Below, piece after piece: positions 23,801 to 32,546 of a stretch of DNA of 64,000 bases. Each line of letters starts with the position of its first letter. Position 1 is the first letter of the stretch. A program made the translations under genes and the position numbers. The notes beneath the pieces were generated by a model, which had not been told where the DNA came from, did no database searches, and saw only the letters and a program-made list of their open reading frames with translations. Source of the stretch: Scedosporium boydii (Eukaryota > Ascomycota > Sordariomycetes > Microascales > Microascaceae); assembly GCA_002221725.1 (NCBI GenBank), contig NJFT01000180.1, positions 19,943 through 83,942 of the forward strand, read 5' to 3'.

Positions 23801-24500
23801 CTGGCTCCAGGCGTATCATCCAGACTTCGCCTTGCAGGCCATCCCACCAAACCGAAACCTCATCAAAGACGTGAAAGCCTCGCTGAAGGCAGAACCATCC
23901 CCACGCGTGATCCGCACTTCCGCAGACGACTCTGACAATAAATGGGTTGACGTTAGCAGCGCCATTATTGCGGATATGACCACCGGTAAAGTTACAAGAA
24001 TCCGATACAGACGGCTGATTAAACCTAAGCAAACGATCCAGAGATCGCCCGGACCGGGGGGCGTTTATAGCGGCGCACCCCTAACACCTTCTATCCTCCC
24101 GTACGAAACTACGCTGGAGGAGGAGTTTATTGAGGATGAAATTACTGCTATCGATGATAACCTGGCCGACGCCGTTGAACGTGTGATCTCACATATCGGC
24201 GACGCAAGCAAGGCGGCATCTTCGAGCTCGTCGCGGTCGAATAGCAAAGCCCGCCGACCTAGTCGATCACCTCCATCCGAGGAAGCTGTCATCGATGACG
24301 CGCCAGGTACACCAACGGTTTCCACTGAAGTGCCCCGAAACGAATGCAGAACCGTGATCTTGTCTGCTCTTGCAGATATCATCCAAAACGTCTTAGAAAG
24401 GCGGAACGAGGAGCCCAAAGAGGGTATGGTTGAGGATGAAAGCGCAATTCGGAGTGCTGTGAGAAGCTGGTTGGAGAGCCTAGACTTGGGAAGTGAGTAG
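20898..24500 (+). CDS. LST4: Fungal FNIP-domain protein, Lst4/folliculin-interacting protein-like
   Basis: Lst4 pairs with Lst7 (FNIP with folliculin) to form a GAP for Gtr2/RagC-type GTPases at the vacuole, activating TORC1 when amino acids return. The single-exon product is 1,200 residues from the ATG at 20898; a second in-frame Met ten residues on (MLGKLFSIG) is also a plausible start. The FNIP-type N-terminal (longin/DENN-like) signatures are FDYNGELDLEARDVRVLIMQD (about 86-106, read here as two adjoining blocks), GTSTKVHVVPTESR (about 220-235) and RRKILITRLFPVVLP. Long Ser/Pro/Arg-rich linkers separate these from a conserved middle block (QDQIIHQHTQVARIRIVTG) and a C-terminal block (GWLQAYHPDFALQAIPP). 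The last part (EEEFIEDEITAIDDNLADAVERV) is conserved-looking too. TTTACAG-like sequence just before the ATG leaves open an upstream non-coding exon. Function in this organism is inferred from the family. Confidence 0.8.
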   Translation: MPSTPAPVSMLGKLFSIGSGAPGDDQDPHSAHPSKPVAFLDSVQEDIHTRSLLFPDTHSLYVHRNDQVFPLSTTPSLPVASMTNAFDYNGELDLEARDVRVLIMQDAFFSSNASLLFDSHPCPVPPSPPPAAVHDQRRAPTSPRKSSIGQSSRPLVIQQDNPHLRQGAFDRRGDLQGRVYSFAETDSQRAAREYREELATFTSCIFGSSELMAYKGTSTKVHVVPTESRFADYSTSSVTDGRGSVGRASMRSSRLAQSYSSEIMSPTHAPASFATSQLAFRPPDRRKILITRLFPVVLPSDNEASTSQGPAPNEGRGAEDAASQKRKPAQPRQKRTPMYAVVLVIQLPASSTSVPKSMFRGSSSLTDQESFPSSYNSTRRSGWTMVGSGNDSLDSSLPFEGEDQMDYITQHWDIIMRTLTHLQSVVATTLGRLLKQVDRASSGPYPSAPQHVARPSSLSSRRPDDQQYSKPPKTNSKIITLQPNALSQDQIIHQHTQVARIRIVTGLKAARVVTGQGRWGIWRDEARLASRSFGTEDQRFLLTSLTGFLATHTDWLQALSPAWCRKRFLQQQKSGDGEDLSVSARTIIVSEDKMLARRFIFLLSAFLPAHQSVPAIHPHRPSTSTSFGPLSQSPPSVIVPIVREESLRRKMTRRSGPRRVSHSRTVSQSTRASIPTQLAHLSMEGHHERRSSDAASIRTTNISMPYGDFASQRSVAATTTTISSDSTVPHFSTVHRTDSRRGVRPGSSSSVAADDLRRSLQRGDSVGQASTASNESRNQGLKWGSVISGLWSGTRRRDSTNTLGEGGFRPPASPGFDMPSPSKPSQSSIDRSSRSRTVAEMAQELSLPDPSIQDHQRPRGDEPETPRGTRLDRSTDSGEATVQPRRWPEPGASFESTVKTTINHEDGVVDVDVPFPDFLTNPHSFDTAVSSPSSSGYLSTPGLGTVMDTFEQACRLALEGDMPLNSAGWLQAYHPDFALQAIPPNRNLIKDVKASLKAEPSPRVIRTSADDSDNKWVDVSSAIIADMTTGKVTRIRYRRLIKPKQTIQRSPGPGGVYSGAPLTPSILPYETTLEEEFIEDEITAIDDNLADAVERVISHIGDASKAASSSSSRSNSKARRPSRSPPSEEAVIDDAPGTPTVSTEVPRNECRTVILSALADIIQNVLERRNEEPKEGMVEDESAIRSAVRSWLESLDLGSE

Positions 24501-25296
24501 AGCCAAAGGAAATGGTGCTTTGCAACCACTGTCCTGCAGTCACTCTATCAGCAGTTTTCTCACTCTCTGCCCTCTCCCTCGATTACCATTTACCTCGCTG
24601 CTTGATTTTTGTATTCCTACCAATTGTTTGATTTTATTCCATTTCGAAGTTAGCGATGTTGACTTGATACCCATGGTCTAGCTTGCCTTATGTTTGCTAT
24701 ATATCATGTTTCCCTTTTCCACCCTCACTGCATTTCCTCTGTCCCCCCCTCCCCCTTTCCTTCCTCTTCGTTATTGAGGAGCTCAATTTTCAGATCCGGC
24801 ATCTGCTGTCTCTTGAAAAGGGATAAACCTTATAGGTAGCACTCTTTGTGCCATCTCTCACTCAAATCCTTACAATTTCCTTTAACTTCCCTTTTTTTTA
24901 GTTTCCATATATTTCCCTCTCATTCTTTCTTTCCTTTTTTTTTTCCGTTTCCGCAGGGGAGGGGGTGCTTCCACTATTTCTTCTTTCATTATCTCTTAAG
25001 TCTACTTTTTCCTCATGGGTCGGGCAGGAGTACATTGAATAGACGGCTGGGATCTATACACGGGATTGTTGCAACTGATTTATACAGAGGGTACTCCTCG
25101 AGGATGTGTCAAGCATGGAGCATCTAGAACTTGTTTTCTTCCGAATACAAATCATACGTGTCTCTGAACTGTCACTAACTTCATTGCTGCATGTGAAAAA
25201 CGATTGTTTCGTAGGCAGTCTTGGCTCAGCACCGTAGACGGAACTGCTACAGTAACTATATCCAACTCATGATACGCTATTCGTGGCTTCTCGCTT
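24501..25296. other. Convergent 3' intergenic region, LST4-like / DBP10
   Basis: These 0.8 kb lie between convergent stop codons. The + strand is T/C-rich with several T runs (for example about 24890-24945), consistent with 3' UTR and polyadenylation sequence. No gene or RNA is evident. Confidence 0.55.
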
Positions 25297-28131
25297 CTAC
25301 TTCTTCTTCGCAGGTCTCGCGTTCTTCTGACGCCTCCTTTCCTTCTCCTTCCTCGCCTTCCTAATCCCATCAAGACCCTTAATCTCCCGCTTACTTCCCC
25401 CGCCATCCTTAAACCTACCAATCCTCTTCTCCCGTGCCTCTTCAACCCTCTTCTTCCGCACCTCATAATCGTCACGATACTTGTCCGCCTCCTTGGGCGC
25501 CTTCTCCTGCCTGTGCTTAAACCTCCTCCCATCACTACCACCACCCGAATTAGCATCCCCAACCCCACGAACAAGACTCGTCCTCTCCGCATCGCCAACC
25601 CTCGGTAGCCCCGCAAGCCTATGCGCCTTCTTCCACTTCTCGAACCGCCCGCTCTGGAAACTAGCAGCAATCTTTACGCCGCTCTCGCCGACAATCATGC
25701 GCGCGCCCTTGGATCCGTCGGAGTCGTTGAGCCGCGAGACGTACTTCTTGCTCTTCTTGTCCCAGCGCATCATGCCGCGGCGGGCGGGCACGCCGAACGA
25801 CTTGGCCGTCTCGTCGTTGGTGAGGTCCATGGCCGCGTCGCGGGCGGCGAGGACGAAGTTGGCGCCGTTGCTGTTGCCGGGGCCGTTGATCTGGGATCCC
25901 GAGTGCACGCCGTAGGCGCGTTCGGCGTCCATGTTTGTGGTGCGGGGGCGGTAGGACATGAAGATTTCGGGGTCTTGGAAGGAGGTCGTTTGGGAGCGGT
26001 TTTTCTTTTCTTGTTTGGAGGTGGAGATTGTTACCTCAAGGTCGTCTGAGGAGTCGGAGTTGTAGCCCGTCGCGGCGGGGGCTTCGTCTTCTTCCGAGTC
26101 GTCGTCCTTCTCGTCCACGTCCATTTCTTCGCCATCGTCGTCTTTGTCGCCTTCGTCCACGTCTTCCTTCTCCTCCTTCTTCGACCTGCGAGGTCCCGCC
26201 CTCTTCCTCATTTGTCTCATGACCTCAGCGGCTTCGTTGCTAACAGATTTAGCTCCTCGTCCAATCTCAAATATAGTCTCGGACGGCTTGAACGAGCTAA
26301 TGGAGGCGAGCATTTTCGAGTACGCCTCCTCGTCGGGCCTGATTCCGAACTTCATGTTCAGCTGGGACCACGCCTCAGAACCGACAAGTTCACGCGCTCG
26401 CTTCGCGCTCTCGCTGGCCGCCGAATTCCTCGTCTTCATGTAGAGCTTCTCCGCCTTGTCGGCAACGCGGCGGATCGACGCCATATCGACACTTTCCCTA
26501 AGGACCTTGTCGAGCCATTCAACGTGTTGCTCCATATCAGCTCGAGGCAACGCGCCGACAACTACGTCCTGAGTGAAAGATGCCGACGCGTCCTGGCCGA
26601 CGACGAGTTTCCTGCCGAGGAAGAGCTGCAGATCGACGAGATAAGGGGCGTCGAGGTCCCTCACAAGACTGTAACTCCAACCTTGCTGGCCCGCACGAGC
26701 AGTTCGGCCGACGCGGTGGACGAAAATCTTGGGCTGGGGAGGGAAATCGTAGTTGATGACGTTTTGCAAAACGGGAATGTCGATACCACGGGCAGCGACG
26801 TCGGTGACGACGAGGATATTGGTCCGTCCGCGGCGGAAATCCTCGACCTGGATCCGGCGGGCCTCCTGGTCGAGGGATCCGAAAACGAAGGAGACGGCGA
26901 AACCGGCGTGTTCGAGGAGGTTCGCGAGGTATTCGACGCGGTGCTTCGTGGCGGCAAATACGATGGTGGAGTGCTCTGTCGGTTTGCCCGAGCCGCCCTG
27001 GTCTCCGCCGCGCTTCCGTTTCTTCGAGGGACCCATCTCGAAGCCTCTTACACCCTCGGGGAGACCTAGTGGCATTTTAATCACGTCGTGTAGTATGTAG
27101 AGTAGCGCACCCTCCTTGTCGGCCGCTTTGATCGAGAAGAAGGCGTTGTGAAGATCTGGTGAGATCTTGGTTTCCGCGTCGAGACGCACGAGCTCGGGAT
27201 CTTGAAGACCAGCATGAGCGAATTCCACAAGCGAGGCGGGCAGGGTTGCGGAGAAGAGTAGCGTCTGGCGAGAGGGAGGGAGAGCGTGCAGAATCTCGGT
27301 AAGCTGTGTAGCAAAACCCATTTCGAACAGTCGATCGGCTTCGTCGAAGACGACATACTTGACGGACGACAGATCCAGTCCCATCTCGACTTTGAGGTGG
27401 AGGAAACGACCGGGGGTAGCGATGACAATATCGGGATTCGTCGTCATGAGGCCGAACTGCTCTTCCAGGCTATCACCACCAACGAGTAGCACCGTCTTGA
27501 GATCCGTTCCGCGACCGAGTTCCTTGACAACCTTCAAGGTCTGGATAGCGAGTTCTCGAGACGGAGACATGATCAATGCACGGGCACCGACTTTGACGCT
27601 ATGGGATTTCAACCGCTCGATCATGGGGATAACAAAGGCGGCGGTCTTTCCGGAACCGGTCCTGGCCATGCCGACGACATCTTTCCGCGAGAGGATTAGG
27701 GGTATCGTTTTACGTTGGATCGGAGTGGGTACTGTAAAGCCTTTTCTCGCAATCGCTCGTAGGATGTTTCCATTGAGACCTGGACATAAGTAAGAGTTAG
27801 ATGCATGCGCCCAGTGAAAGTCGGAGAATTCGTAAAGAGATGAGGATGATTTCGTACCCATAGCCTGGAAACCGCCTCCCTTCTTCACCGACTTTCCCTT
27901 CAAATTCGAAGCCTTCCGGAAGGAAGCGGCCTGTTGCAACGCAATGAAAGCCTCGTCATCGTCGTCAGATCCATCTCCCCCGTTGAAGATTCCGTCCGCA
28001 TCGAAGCCGAAGCCATCCTGCTCGGCGGATTTGTCCAGCTTCAGCGAATCATCAAGATCCTCGGTAAAAAGCGCGCCGCCAATATCGACTTCATTCTCCG
28101 AAAGGGCCGGAGAGGCAGCTCGCCGGACCAT
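25297..28131 (-). CDS. DBP10: DEAD-box ATP-dependent RNA helicase Dbp10, two exons
   Basis: Dbp10 is a nucleolar helicase required for 60S ribosomal subunit assembly. Exon 1 is 28131-27858 and exon 2 is 27779-25297; the 78-bp intron (GTACGA...CCAG) is a multiple of three and stop-free, so the unspliced frame also reads through. The spliced protein is 918 residues. Helicase motifs are all present: Q motif (FTVPTPIQ, about 106), I (ARTGSGKT, about 130), Ia (PSRELAIQ), Ib (TPGR), II (DEAD, 236-239), III (SAT), IV ([13 protein letters not shown]), V ([11 protein letters not shown]) and VI ([10 protein letters not shown]). The C-terminal half has the Dbp10-specific region, with acidic and Lys-rich stretches ([13 protein letters not shown]) and a basic end ([10 protein letters not shown]). 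Start [16 protein letters not shown] fits the family. It is head-to-head with the J-protein gene, 416 bp apart. Confidence 0.95.
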   Translation of the reverse strand: MVRRAASPALSENEVDIGGALFTEDLDDSLKLDKSAEQDGFGFDADGIFNGGDGSDDDDEAFIALQQAASFRKASNLKGKSVKKGGGFQAMGTKSSSSLYEFSDFHWAHASNSYLCPGLNGNILRAIARKGFTVPTPIQRKTIPLILSRKDVVGMARTGSGKTAAFVIPMIERLKSHSVKVGARALIMSPSRELAIQTLKVVKELGRGTDLKTVLLVGGDSLEEQFGLMTTNPDIVIATPGRFLHLKVEMGLDLSSVKYVVFDEADRLFEMGFATQLTEILHALPPSRQTLLFSATLPASLVEFAHAGLQDPELVRLDAETKISPDLHNAFFSIKAADKEGALLYILHDVIKMPLGLPEGVRGFEMGPSKKRKRGGDQGGSGKPTEHSTIVFAATKHRVEYLANLLEHAGFAVSFVFGSLDQEARRIQVEDFRRGRTNILVVTDVAARGIDIPVLQNVINYDFPPQPKIFVHRVGRTARAGQQGWSYSLVRDLDAPYLVDLQLFLGRKLVVGQDASASFTQDVVVGALPRADMEQHVEWLDKVLRESVDMASIRRVADKAEKLYMKTRNSAASESAKRARELVGSEAWSQLNMKFGIRPDEEAYSKMLASISSFKPSETIFEIGRGAKSVSNEAAEVMRQMRKRAGPRRSKKEEKEDVDEGDKDDDGEEMDVDEKDDDSEEDEAPAATGYNSDSSDDLEVTISTSKQEKKNRSQTTSFQDPEIFMSYRPRTTNMDAERAYGVHSGSQINGPGNSNGANFVLAARDAAMDLTNDETAKSFGVPARRGMMRWDKKSKKYVSRLNDSDGSKGARMIVGESGVKIAASFQSGRFEKWKKAHRLAGLPRVGDAERTSLVRGVGDANSGGGSDGRRFKHRQEKAPKEADKYRDDYEVRKKRVEEAREKRIGRFKDGGGSKREIKGLDGIRKARKEKERRRQKNARPAKKK

Positions 28132-28547
28132 TTTTGACGTTTAGGGAGGCGATCAAGTCTGTCGGTGAGTTGACTTGTTGCCAGTGAATGAATGTGGTGG
28201 TGGTGGGGGGGAAGGTTTGCAATTGTTCCAGCCAATTTTTTTTTTTTTTCTTAGCTGCAGCGTTGCCTCGTTATCGATAAGAACCAATGTTCCACGTCTC
28301 ACCGCCCTGCCCCACTTCTCCAATGCCGCCTCAAGCTTCAGATTCCCCAACGTCCACTCATTCTCACTCTCACTCTTCAACCGCCTGCATCTCAACTGTC
28401 CAAGATTCCAAGACAGCATCAAATCGCTCTTTATCCATTCGCTTTCCCGCTCTCACGCAGACTTTCCACTCGCCTCAAAATCCGGAAAGAGAGTCTCATT
28501 TCCGAAACAATCGTCCTCATTCAACTGGCCTAAAAGCAATCGCCGCC
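28132..28547. promoter_or_regulatory. Short bidirectional promoter region, DBP10 / J-protein
   Basis: Only 416 bp separate two divergent start codons, so both promoters must share it. It contains a T15 run at 28236-28250 and C/T-rich sequence nearer the J-protein side. No TATA box stands out. Confidence 0.55.
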
Positions 28548-29257
28548 ATGGGTGAAGAAGAAAAGGATGCCCTCGACGCTCTCGAGTCCGAGGCCAAGGA
28601 GTGGGAAAAGGATGCCGAAATCGAGCGAATCCTAAACGCATTCAGGCTAGACGCGTATGGCCCCCCCTCCCCCCTTCCCAATTGCCGCCCATACTCACCA
28701 GGCTCTCGTCGAAAGCTAACCCCCAAAACAGCTACGCAGTCCTCGACCTCAACCCAGGCGTCCCCGAATCCGACATAAAAGTAACCTATCGCAAAAAATC
28801 CCTCCTAATCCACCCCGACAAAACCCGCAACCCCCGCGCGCCCGACGCCTTCGACCGCCTCCGCAAAGCCCAAACGGAACTCATGGACGAAAAGCACCGC
28901 GCCCGCCTCGACGAATCGATCGCCGACGCGCGAATGCTCCTGATCCGCGAGAACAAGTGGACGGTGGACAGCGAGGAGCTCAAGACGCCCGAGTTCGCCA
29001 AGATGTGGCGGGCTAAAGCGCGCGAGGTGCTCATCGAGGACGAGCACAGGCGGAGGAGGCTCATGAAGGCCATGATGCAGGAGGAGGGTAGGGAGCAGAA
29101 GAGGCAGGAGGAGGAGGTGGAGGAGAGGAAGAGGAAGAGGCAGCATGAGCAGGATTGGGAGGCGACGAGGGATCAGAGGATTGATAGCTGGAGACAGTTT
29201 CAGAAGGGAAAGTCGGGTGGGGAGAAGAAGAAGAAGAAGATGAAGCCGATTGGGTAG
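28548..29257 (+). CDS. DNAJC8/Spf31-like J-domain protein, two exons
   Basis: J-proteins stimulate Hsp70 ATPase; this subgroup (human DNAJC8, fission yeast Spf31) is associated with the spliceosome. Exon 1 is 28548-28654 and exon 2 is 28732-29257; the 77-bp intron has donor GTATGG and acceptor AACAG and splits an Ala codon. The product is 210 residues. The J domain covers about 36-100 (DAYAVLDLNPGVPESDI), with the HPD triad at 63-65. The rest is a long charged helix (REQKRQEEEVEERKRKRQ) ending in a lysine run, typical of DNAJC8. The start is in an excellent context (CGCCGCCATGG); the frame is open further upstream but lacks similarity there. Nuclear location and splicing role are inferred from the family. 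Confidence 0.87.
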
Positions 29258-29621
29258 ATAATTGGAGTTTTCGGTCTGTTGGGATTGGAGGGCGGCGGTT
29301 GTGGGTGTGTAAATTTACGGACGGATTGGTACGGGATGGACATGACGGCTCTTATCAAGCAAGGTACGACTTTACGCTATAATACGGATTTACATTTTAA
29401 GATTCCTTTTGCGAGTATGGTGCAATGTCGCCTAGTTCCAAATGCATGTCTTTTGTTCTATCCACATAGCATCGCGCTCCTATTTAAAGTGCAATCCGTA
29501 ACTTTTGTTTTCAAGACCCAGCTCCTCACCCTATACCCATGCAACAACATCCCGTAAACCAAAATTCATGTCGGCCCGTATCTTCCATATTTTCCATATC
29601 CTCTATCCCCTGGCAGAAGGA
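29258..29621. other. Convergent 3' intergenic region, J-protein / SYO1
   Basis: The 364 bp lie between two convergent stop codons and should contain both 3' ends. Nothing else is seen. Confidence 0.55.
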
Positions 29622-31738
29622 TCAGGACGGTCGGTGCTTCTTCTTATATTGCACGAAGCGCTCGAGGTTCATGACGACCTCTTCCGCCCTATCCCGCAAC
29701 TCCTTCAATCTCGGCTCGTTCTTATGGATACCCTTTAGCATCTTCCTCGTCTTCGGGAGAGCTTCCTCCAAGTGTTTTAGGAAGTTATCCTTCCAAAACA
29801 CTTCGTCGCAAGCCAACTCCTCATCTCCATAGATATCAAAGGCCTGATTAAGCGCCTCGACCACCTCCGCAGGCGCAGTCTCGGGAAGGGAAGAGATGGT
29901 GGTGAGGAGGAACGCGCCAATATCGCGATTGAGGGGTAGAGGCGCAGGATCGCGGGCGAGCTGGCCGAGCGCGCCGATGCACTTGACTCCAAGGCTCTGG
30001 AACGGGTCCTGGGTATCAGTGGGAGAAGATTGTCCGTTCTCAACCGCGCTGGCCATCTTCTTCGTCGCTTGATATAGCGAGATGAACTTCTGGTGTTGAC
30101 CCTCTCCTAGGGGTAGTTTACCACCCAAGGCTTTGGCGACCGCCCAGGCTAAGCTCGTAACTTCGGTAGCGAGGTCGAGGTCGTTCGTGTCGGAGTCGAG
30201 GGTTTCGTTGACGACTCGGTCCCAGATTTCCTTGGCGTGGGGAGCCCAGACCTTGAACAGACCCTCGCTCTGGCCCTCAGCGAACTCCACACAGGCGAGA
30301 GACCAGGAGAGGTTGTTGAGGACGGATACTGCGTGGACTTGGATTTCGGGGGAGGGATGAGACTGCGAGGAGGGGCTTGCGAGCCTGAGGACTTGGGGGA
30401 AGGCCTTGTCGAGGAAGCTAACCAGGGTAGGAAGGTCGTCGATTCCAGAGTCCTCTTCGTCCGCTCCAGTCACCAGGTCCATATCCTCCGCCATCTCGTC
30501 ATCGTCCATCTCGCTGTCGGACTCATCCATGTCTGAGGGTATATCATCATCGTCGTCCATGACGTCATCTCCCATCTCCTCGTCTTCCTGTGCACCACGA
30601 TGACCGCGGGGTTTGCCCCTGCCCCTGCCCTTACCCTTACTCGGGCCAGCCAATTTTCCGCCCGTCAAAGTATCTTGCACCCCACTCGCAATGGAAGCCA
30701 GTATCTCCAACGCCAACGAAGCAATTTCGTCAGGCGCAACCCATTCCCCGGCTTGGTTGGCGGCATTTCCTGGCTTATAGTCCTGTATTGTTCGCGCGAG
30801 TCGTCGGATAAGAATCTCGTCTGTCGCCCCATCCTTGCCGGGGCTGTTGTCGTTCCATTCCAGCGCTGCAAATACGTTATGCAACACACCGCACACCAAG
30901 ACGGAGGTCGAGCCGTCGAGGTTCTTGAGCTTCATAAGCAGGTCGAACGCTGACGAGGACGCAAGTGCTTCGGCTAGTGGCGGGTTGTCTTCTGTGAGGG
31001 TTATGGCGCAAGAGAGGCATTCGTCTAGCGTGTCGGCGTCGATGATTTCCCTCGCCAGGAGGCTCAGGACGAAATTTGTGATGTTTTTGTTGTTGGTAAT
31101 GGCCTCGAGAATATCATCCTGGGCTTCTCCAAGGGCGCCTAGAAGGGAGCAGATGGAGGTCGCAATCTTCCATACTATGGCTTGCTGGGCCTTGGTTGTC
31201 CGCTCGAAGGGGACCTCGGTGGATTCGAGAGTTTCGGATAGCTACAGAACCGGGATCGAGTTAGTGAACCAGCGCATAGCAGTCAATTGGAAAAGAAAGA
31301 AACGGGCAAAGCGGGTATTTGCAGGGGAAAGAAGTAACTGACAGTGCCAACAGCAAATTCAATAGCAGGCAAAATCTCCTGCCTATACAAATGAATGCAG
31401 AAGCCAGAATCCTCCTTCTCGGCAACACTCTTAATGATGTCCCAGCTGGTGGCCCTCACTTCGGGATTCGAGTCCGCCAGTGATTCCTTCAGAAGGAAGC
31501 GCAACAGCTGCTCGCGAAGCAAGAGTCTCCTGCACTTATCATCGCCAAGAAGGCCAAAGATGGCATTCGCGGCAGTGGCCCTAGCTTGCGGGTCCGAGTT
31601 TCGGAGCTCTGCGAGGACGGGAAGGATCTTTTGTTCGCGGAGGGCGGCGAGTTCGGGGTCAGAGGGTGGTTTGGAGGGGGCGGCGAGACGGTCGGCGTCG
31701 TCGCGCACGCGGACTCTGTTCCTCCTGGCTTTGCCCAT
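29622..31738 (-). CDS. SYO1: Symportin Syo1, 5S RNP import adaptor, two exons
   Basis: Syo1 binds ribosomal proteins uL18/Rpl5 and uL5/Rpl11 together and brings them to the nucleus with Kap104, ahead of 5S RNP assembly. Exon 1 is 31738-31343 and exon 2 is 31241-29622; the 101-bp intron has an unusual donor GTCAGT, a branch site CTAAC and acceptor TGTAG, and joins phase 0 (...EFAVGT / LSETLEST). The result is 671 residues, near the 675 of the Chaetomium protein. The start MGKARRNRVRVRDD is basic, as expected for the Kap104-binding N-terminus. ARM/HEAT repeats follow (NSDPQARATAANAIFGLLGD). An acidic loop at about 351-402 (DDVMDDDDDIPSDMDESD), preceded by Gly/Arg-rich sequence (GKGRGRGKPRG), is the hallmark of Syo1. 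It ends FVQYKKKHRPS. Confidence 0.92.
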
Positions 31739-31986
31739 CGTGAAGGATCTCGCGCGGTGGATCAACTGTGGTGGGTATTGAGAATGGGATAGACGAGCGA
31801 GGGAGAAGTACGAATAGTGTTATTCGAATTCGAATTCAAGCTGGGAAGATGATTTGGGTATGAAGGGAACTTGAATTCGATTTTTTAAAATGGACCTGAC
31901 TGGGCAACTAGAATGTTTTGAGGAAACCAAAAGTCTGCCATGTAAATGGGTCGGTCGCAAAGCGGTTCCTCGTTCCCTCGTTGCTA

Positions 31987-32024
<38 letters not shown>

Positions 32025-32546
32025 CGGTCGTCTTTTTTTTTTTTTGGCGGGGTCCCTCCTCCTTCCAGGTTAAAGTTGATGCCCCGCGTCTTAGTGGCAC
32101 TGACCAGTAAAAAACGTCGCTCTTGCCGTTGCATCGTGCTCCGTTTAAGCCCCACCAGGTTCTTAGCTTGAGGTACGAAAGTACGAAACGAGCACCAAAA
32201 TCCGTCCTGTCACGAGTGTTCTGTACAATTAGGCCACACTGAGCGTCATGACAGCTTCTGACAATTGATCTTAGCACCGAGCTCGGATTGATCACCGCAG
32301 CAATTGATCTCGAGCTGTCCGCATAGTCCCACCCCAGCTTCAACTAGTGTGGACTCGACCTCGGGCATCCCAATGTCCCGCAAATTGCTTTGCTTTTTCC
32401 GTGATTGAGTCAAGCGACTCAGACATTCGCTACGGACCTCAAATGAAGCTAACTAAATGACCGCGACGTAACATCACTGATTTCGACATATCCCCGTCCC
32501 TCTTCCACCTTCGACCCGACCTTCGCGCTTCCTCTGCCTCATCAAG
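31739..32546. promoter_or_regulatory. Divergent promoter region, SYO1 / GT2-like gene
   Basis: This 0.8 kb between divergent starts should hold both promoters. It contains two long T runs (T33 and T13, see the repeat entry) and the ten-base motif CAATTGATCT twice, at 32262-32271 and 32301-32310. No coding sequence is seen. Confidence 0.5.
31992..32045 (+). repeat. Homopolymer tract, T33 then T13
   Basis: Thirty-three consecutive T (31992-32024) are followed by CGGTCGTC and thirteen T (32033-32045). On the SYO1 side this reads as poly(A), about 250 bp upstream of its start. Poly(dA:dT) tracts exclude nucleosomes; a retroposed poly(A) tail is an alternative, but no retroelement body adjoins it. 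Exact length may be affected by sequencing error. Confidence 0.75.

Noticed and set aside
4037..24500. Region considered as a secondary-metabolite or other specialised gene cluster
   Set aside because: All recognised genes are conserved housekeeping or signalling genes; no backbone synthase, tailoring enzyme set or cluster regulator is present.
26212..27069. 285-codon open frame on the + strand
   Set aside because: It is antisense to the helicase core of DBP10, whose identity is certain.
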